DNA of 64,000 nucleotides, from assembly GCF_021018805.1 (NCBI RefSeq), contig NC_086283.1, positions 23,835,662 to 23,899,661 of the forward strand, written 5' to 3'. The notes under the pieces were generated by a model, which ran no database searches, was not told the origin of the DNA, and was given only the letters and a program-made list of their open reading frames with translations. The stretch is from Prinia subflava. Lineage: Eukaryota; Chordata; Aves; Passeriformes; Cisticolidae. A program made the position numbers and the translations under genes. Below are positions 58,913-64,000 of the stretch, one piece after another. Position 1 is the first letter of the stretch; each line of letters begins with the position of its first letter.

Positions 58913-61004
58913 GTGCCAGCTCTGTGCCCTTCACCAGAACATAGCAGTGTGCTCACAACCTGCTCTGGGGTCCCCTCCTTGCTGCCTCTTTCTCGGGCTT
59001 CCTGTATGCCTCTGTTCGTGTGTAAATTATGGCCAGTCTGCAAAAATGTTCCTGAATTTGTTCTGTTTGAAGCCAAGGGTTTTAATCTGCAGACCCCATC
59101 CTGGGTCTGCTTCTGAAGGAGCTGTGAAACTAAAACCACTGGATTGTGCTTGGCATAAATTTGCTGCCCAGGTGCTGTGTGTGTGTTATTTTTTTATTAT
59201 TATTTTTAATGTGCAGAAGACTGAATGATGTGGGATGCAGGGAAGAGCTGTGCCTGGTGCTGTGCTTGGTCTCAGGAGTGACTGTGCCTTGGCAGGCCTC
59301 TCTTTCATGTTTGCACATACAAATGAAACCTATGATTCAAAGTGGCCCAGCCTGGACTGGGCTTTATGAATCAGTGGTAGGAGAGACTAAAACATTCATG
59401 TGGTGAATATGCAGTGTGGGAGACAGTGCAAGAAATTCAGTTTGCTGAATTGCTGGAGGAGTACGGAGTTACTGAGTGCGCTGGGCCTCACTGGGCTTTC
59501 AGTAGAGGTGTAGGAGGAAAAAAATCTGCCCACTGGGAGCCTGCTGTCTAGATCTGACCTCTCCAGTCTGTTCACTGAATAATTTAAGCTGTTAAGGATG
59601 TCTGGAGCTCATCTGGTCCAGCTGCCTCCCCAGGGCGGGGGTTGCATTTTCCGAGTTACCTCTGCAGCTTGGAGCATTGCCCCAGCCCAGGGGCTGGCAT
59701 TTCTCAGTCCAGTGAGCTCTGCCTGCATTTGGCTCCTTTTATTAGTCCTGCTGGTTTTCTGCCTTGATGTGTTGCTGTTTTCAAAGATGCCTTCTCGCTA
59801 AATTCTGATTCACACCCGAGAGTTGCAGCGTTGGTATGTAGAGGCGATTTGCAGTTGATTTACCTGGTGCTCTTCATCGGCATGAATTTTTCTTTTCAAC
59901 ATATTGAATTAACTTGGGTCACTAAGTTTACAGGGGGCACCAGTTAAACCAATAGAAGCAGCTTGAAATGATTACCCGATGCCACATGCAGAATACACGA
60001 GTTAACAAAAATTATTTAGGGCTCACAGGGCTCTTGGGGTATAGTAATGTCCAACTGCACATAACTGTGAAATATTGAGCTTGGTCATGGCATCGTTAAA
60101 TGTGATGAATCTCTTTTTCTGACACCATCCTCCAGTGAGCAATACCTCCAACAGGCATGATTCTAATGCAGAAGTGTTTGATATTTGAGGTGATGTATGA
60201 ACATTTCGAGTGTTGTCTGCTTTGTGGAGTGCAGTGCCTACCTCGGGACTGCCTGGAGTTCCCTCAAACGCAGCCTCCTTGTGTTTGTTCTCAGCATTGG
60301 GAAGTTTGTGTTTTCAGTTCCTCATTCTTCATTAATGATGTACACAAGTGTCAGCAGAGCCTTCCTCTCGTGTTTGTTATTTCTTGCAGTCATTGACACA
60401 GAGGCATGTGGGATAAAGACTCATCAAAGTCATCATTACTCTACAGTTATCTGCACTGAACTGTCTGGTTTGTCTGTAAACCTCTCTTTGATCTGAGCCT
60501 GTTTCTCGCTACAGGCCTCATTATTTACTTTCCTCTAGCATTCCCTTCTGAAGAGCACACGTCTCATCTTCTGTTTAATTCATGATCAAAATATATTAGT
60601 GCTCATATTTGCCTCCCTTTTTAGCACAGTACCCATAACAGTGACAAAACCCACCCAGCCTCCCAGTGCTGCTTCTTGTCTTGATCTCAGGCTTGGGCTC
60701 CTCCAGCTCATGTCCCCAGCTCCAGGGCAGCTGTCCTGAAGGACTGTGGATCTGTCTTGGCTTGTCACTGAAGGGACTTCAGTCACAGCCAGGAGTAAAG
60801 CCTGGACTGGTGATTGCCTCCTGGCATAGCTCAGAATCCGTGTAATGAATTGCATTTTATGCATAGTTGTGTTTTGCTGGGGAAAACTGACAAGGAAGTC
60901 AACACCAACTCAATTTGTCTCTTTCAGTTGTACTGCAAGAAATATGTGAAAATGTATGTCTCTTTTGTTGGAAAGGAAGTAGTAAGATGCAAGTAACGGG
61001 ACAA

Positions 61005-61538
61005 TCATCCCTCTACTTAGCACTGGTGAGGCTGTACCTTTACTGTGAGTTCAGTTCTTGGCCTATCCCTACATTGAGGTGCTGGAGCAAGTCCAGAGAA
61101 GGGCCATGGAGCTGGAAAAGGATCTGGAGCACAAGTCTGATGGGGAATGGCTGAGGGATCTGGGGTTGTTTAGCCTGGAGGAGAGGAGATTCAGGGATGG
61201 CCATACTGTTCTCTACAACCACCTGGCATGAGGCTGAAGCCAGGTAGGGGTCAGGCTCTCCTCCCAGGTAACAAGGGACGGGATGAAAGAAAACGGCCTC
61301 AAGTGGCATTGTGAAAGTTTAGATTGGATATCAGGGAGAATTTCTTCACTCAGAGTGTGGTCAGGCATTGGAACAGGCTGCTCAAGGAAGTAGTGCACCA
61401 CCATTCCGGGAAGTGTTCAAAGGGCATGTCAGTGTGGCATTTTGGGGGCATGGCTTAGTGGTGAATGTGACAGTGCTGGGTTAGCAGACAGGCTCAGTCT
61501 TAAAATTCCTTTCCCACTAAAATTATACTGTGATTCTA
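61005..61538 (+). mobile_element. CR1 LINE fragment, longest copy, plus orientation
   Basis: About 530 bases of CR1 3' end. Recognisable landmarks in order are GCACTGGTGAGGCTGTACC, ATTGAGGTGCTGGAGCAAGT, CTGGGGTTGTTTAGCCTGGA, TCCCAGGTAACAAGGGACGG, GTTTAGATTGGATATCAGGG, CAGGCATTGGAACAGGCTGC and GGCATGGCTTAGTGGTG, ending in ATACTGTGATTCTA. The 5' boundary is uncertain by some tens of bases. The copy lies in the sense orientation in GPC3 intron 2, is interrupted by substitutions and is not capable of movement. Confidence 0.93.
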
Positions 61539-64000
61539 CACTCTTGCTCAGGCAGATGTCCCATACCTGTCCACGCGTGGCCCCCAGCATGGAGCAGCAA
61601 AGCTGGCACCCAGCCCTGTGTGATCTCACAGCATTGTGCCCAAGCTGCTCTCCTACAGCCTCCAGTGGGCTCGCGGAGGTGACTGCCCAAACCTCCACCC
61701 ACAAATATCACTTAAACCCAATTATGTGAAACAATTGCTGTTGCTGGGTGGAGGCAGGGGTGGCTGCCCAGGGATGTGGCTCCCAGCTCCCAAAATCCGT
61801 GCGTTCAGCATTTCCTGGCCTGCTATTGCAGCTACGATCAGCGCGTCGGGTGTCCCATGAATGTTTGTGTGGGTGAGAGGAGGAGGTGGAGAGAATTCCG
61901 TGGAGACACGGGAAGGTGACATTGATCACACCACCCAGAGATTCAGGCACTGTGGGTTCAGCGGCAGTTTGGCACGCCTGTGAGCTGGCTACACACGCTT
62001 GTGAGTTTTCACTATTATTTTCTGCAATGAAAAGAAAAGCTTTAAGTTAAGGGATGTAGACCAATGAATGAAATTCCATTAATATCATAATGCCTCTTCT
62101 TAGTGGTCTGAGAGTTCGGTTGCTGGCATTTCTATTCCCTCCTCTTTTATCTTGATTTGCAGGTAGATGAAGTTGTTGTTCTTTATCCATATTAAAGGAC
62201 TAAGACTCCAAAATTTATGTTCTCTAATGTAAAGGCTGCAAATAAACAGAGGAACTAGTTGGGTGCTGTTGAATGCTGTGATAATTACAAAGCATTAAAT
62301 GACGTTTGAGATAAAATCCCTTATGAACACACAACGGCTGTCAAGGTCAGGGTTTAGCAAAGCTTGTCATTCCCATGTCTTAAAATCCAGATTGCATACC
62401 AAGTCCCAAATGGCCTCCTCACAGTGCAGAAGCTTTTTCCAGCCTGCAGTTGCACAGAAGTCACATTTCTCCTGGAATTAGTGAACCGTTCATGAAGTCG
62501 GGTGCTGTTGTGAATTTAGCTGTTGAAGGGATTGTTTAATTCCATTTGGACACTTGAGAGCTTATTGGTTAACCGGAGTGGTAGCTTTCTTACAATGCTT
62601 GGTATGCTGTTAAGGGAAGGTTTGCTGCTCCCAGTTTTATACAGTTAACCAACAAAGAGAGTTTGCATTTTTAAGTTTTGGTTTTTTTCTCCCCCAAACA
62701 AAGCTGAGCCTGGGTAACAGCAGGGAGAGGCTTGAAAACCCACCCTGGTCTTGCCTTAGACTCTTAAGATGTCAGGAGACAAATGAAACGAGTCTGCCTT
62801 GTTTTTATTAAATGCCCTTGAGTTTTAGCCTAATGACTTCATTTTATTGCTTTGGGTGGGCACAGAGTGAGCACAGGCTTTGGTGACCAGAAACCCTCTG
62901 CTGCAGAACAACGTGCCTGTCTGTCCCAAACCTAGCTCTCCTCTGTCCAGCTTTTCCTGCTGCTCCATTTGCCTTGATCTTGTCAGTGCTGAGCAAGGTC
63001 TCAGCCTGCCTGGAGGAGCATCCCCTGTGTGTGCTGCTGGCCAAGGGGCTCCAGGGGTGCTGGCGGGGGGCTCTGCTCGCAGGAGAGCCCCAGACTCCCC
63101 TCTGCCTCTCCCTCACAGCTTCCTGAGCCTGCTGCCGAATTTCCATGGCGCATGGGACGTGATGGCGCTTGGAGGGTGGAGGGATGGCAAGATGTGTGTC
63201 ACTGTGTGCCCTTCCAAGTGCTCTGACAGCTCCAGGGAGCAGTGCAGCCCTTCTCTTCCTGCCCTCTGGCTCCAGCCTGGCCGTGTGGGAGCTCTGGCTC
63301 AGCGCTGGCACAGCAGGGCTGCCAGCGTCCAGGAGCCACGTGCTTTGTAACTCATTTTTTTCTAGGCTGAAGAGGATTGTGCTGCTTCTGCTGTCACATT
63401 GACAGATGTTTGCACTTCACAGCCTGAATGGACTCGCTGTAGTTACATTTTGACTGAGGTATCACATAAAAAAATATCAAATTAATAGGAAAATCCCAAC
63501 AGCACAACCTGGCAGGGTTGGTATGGCTGGTGAAGGTGGGGGAAGGAATCAGGAGTCCTGGGCAGCATTTTCTCTCCGGATAGCCATTTGTAATTTTAAC
63601 AGGGTCTGCAGGCACTCACTTTGCTGCTTCTGCTGTTGAAGTCGTGCTTCCTGAGCAGGCCGCTCAATTACAGGGGTTTAGCTCAAGTTTGTTTGAATTT
63701 TTTTTTTTGACTAGTGGGTATGAAGTAGAATTGGATCTCTGAGGAGCACTGAGATTGGCCAGAGCAGAAAGAGTAAGAAAAGACAATTACTTTAAAGTGG
63801 GATTCTTGGGAAACTTGCATCAAACTTTGCCTGGTTTTATACCCAAAATACCACTTATGCTGATGCTCATGTGGCTGGTGTAAGAGAGCAGAATGTAGCC
63901 TGTAATTTGGGCTGCAGCTATTCACAGACCAGGCAGCACACTGAACCAGATGAAACCAGATGCCAGCTAAATCAGCAGCATTCTCTTCTCTTTATTTTTT

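Noticed and set aside
58695..59228. 177-codon + strand ORF in intron 2
   Set aside because: Cys/Leu-rich low-complexity product partly made by a 12-bp tandem repeat, with no homology that I recognise.

Overview
The window looks like a piece of a bird genome. It has vertebrate-style split genes with long AT-rich introns, a CpG-island promoter, few transposons, and the transposons I can recognise are 3' ends of CR1 LINEs, the dominant avian repeat. The one protein-coding gene I can support is the 5' end of glypican-3 (GPC3) on the + strand. Exon 1 (22984-23146) encodes the signal peptide and the start of the mature protein. Exon 2 (32000-32161) encodes the first conserved cysteine block. Both splice sites are canonical, the phase-1 junctions join in frame, and the joined reading frame matches the GPC3 N-terminus better than the other glypicans.

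Layout. 1-80: a possible polyadenylation signal of an unidentified + strand transcript ending at the left edge. About 80-22480: intergenic DNA with no supportable gene. 22480-23830: a CpG island holding a CCGGTG hexamer array, a duplicated CCAAT/GC-rich module with an E2F-like site, a short upstream ORF, and exon 1. 23147-31999: intron 1 (8,853 bp). 32162-64000: the first 31.8 kb of intron 2. Exon 3, which encodes much of the N-lobe in other vertebrates, is not present and must lie beyond the right edge. Intron 2 carries three CR1 fragments (one -, two +), several small palindromes, low-complexity tracts and AT-rich stretches that could be conserved noncoding regulatory DNA.

GPC3 is a GPI-anchored heparan sulfate proteoglycan that modulates Hedgehog, Wnt, BMP and FGF signalling during growth. 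Its human orthologue is an X-linked overgrowth gene (Simpson-Golabi-Behmel syndrome). In birds the corresponding region is autosomal, on the short-arm part of chicken chromosome 4 (chromosome 4A in songbirds). That chromosomal placement is established knowledge and cannot be read from this window.

I found no convincing new gene system, mobile operon, CRISPR array or RNA gene. Nearly all other open reading frames are chance ORFs in noncoding DNA. The observations most worth checking are the promoter architecture, the 6-codon uORF, the changed N-terminus of the mature protein, the opposed CR1 copies in intron 2, and a few palindromes and AT-rich blocks.
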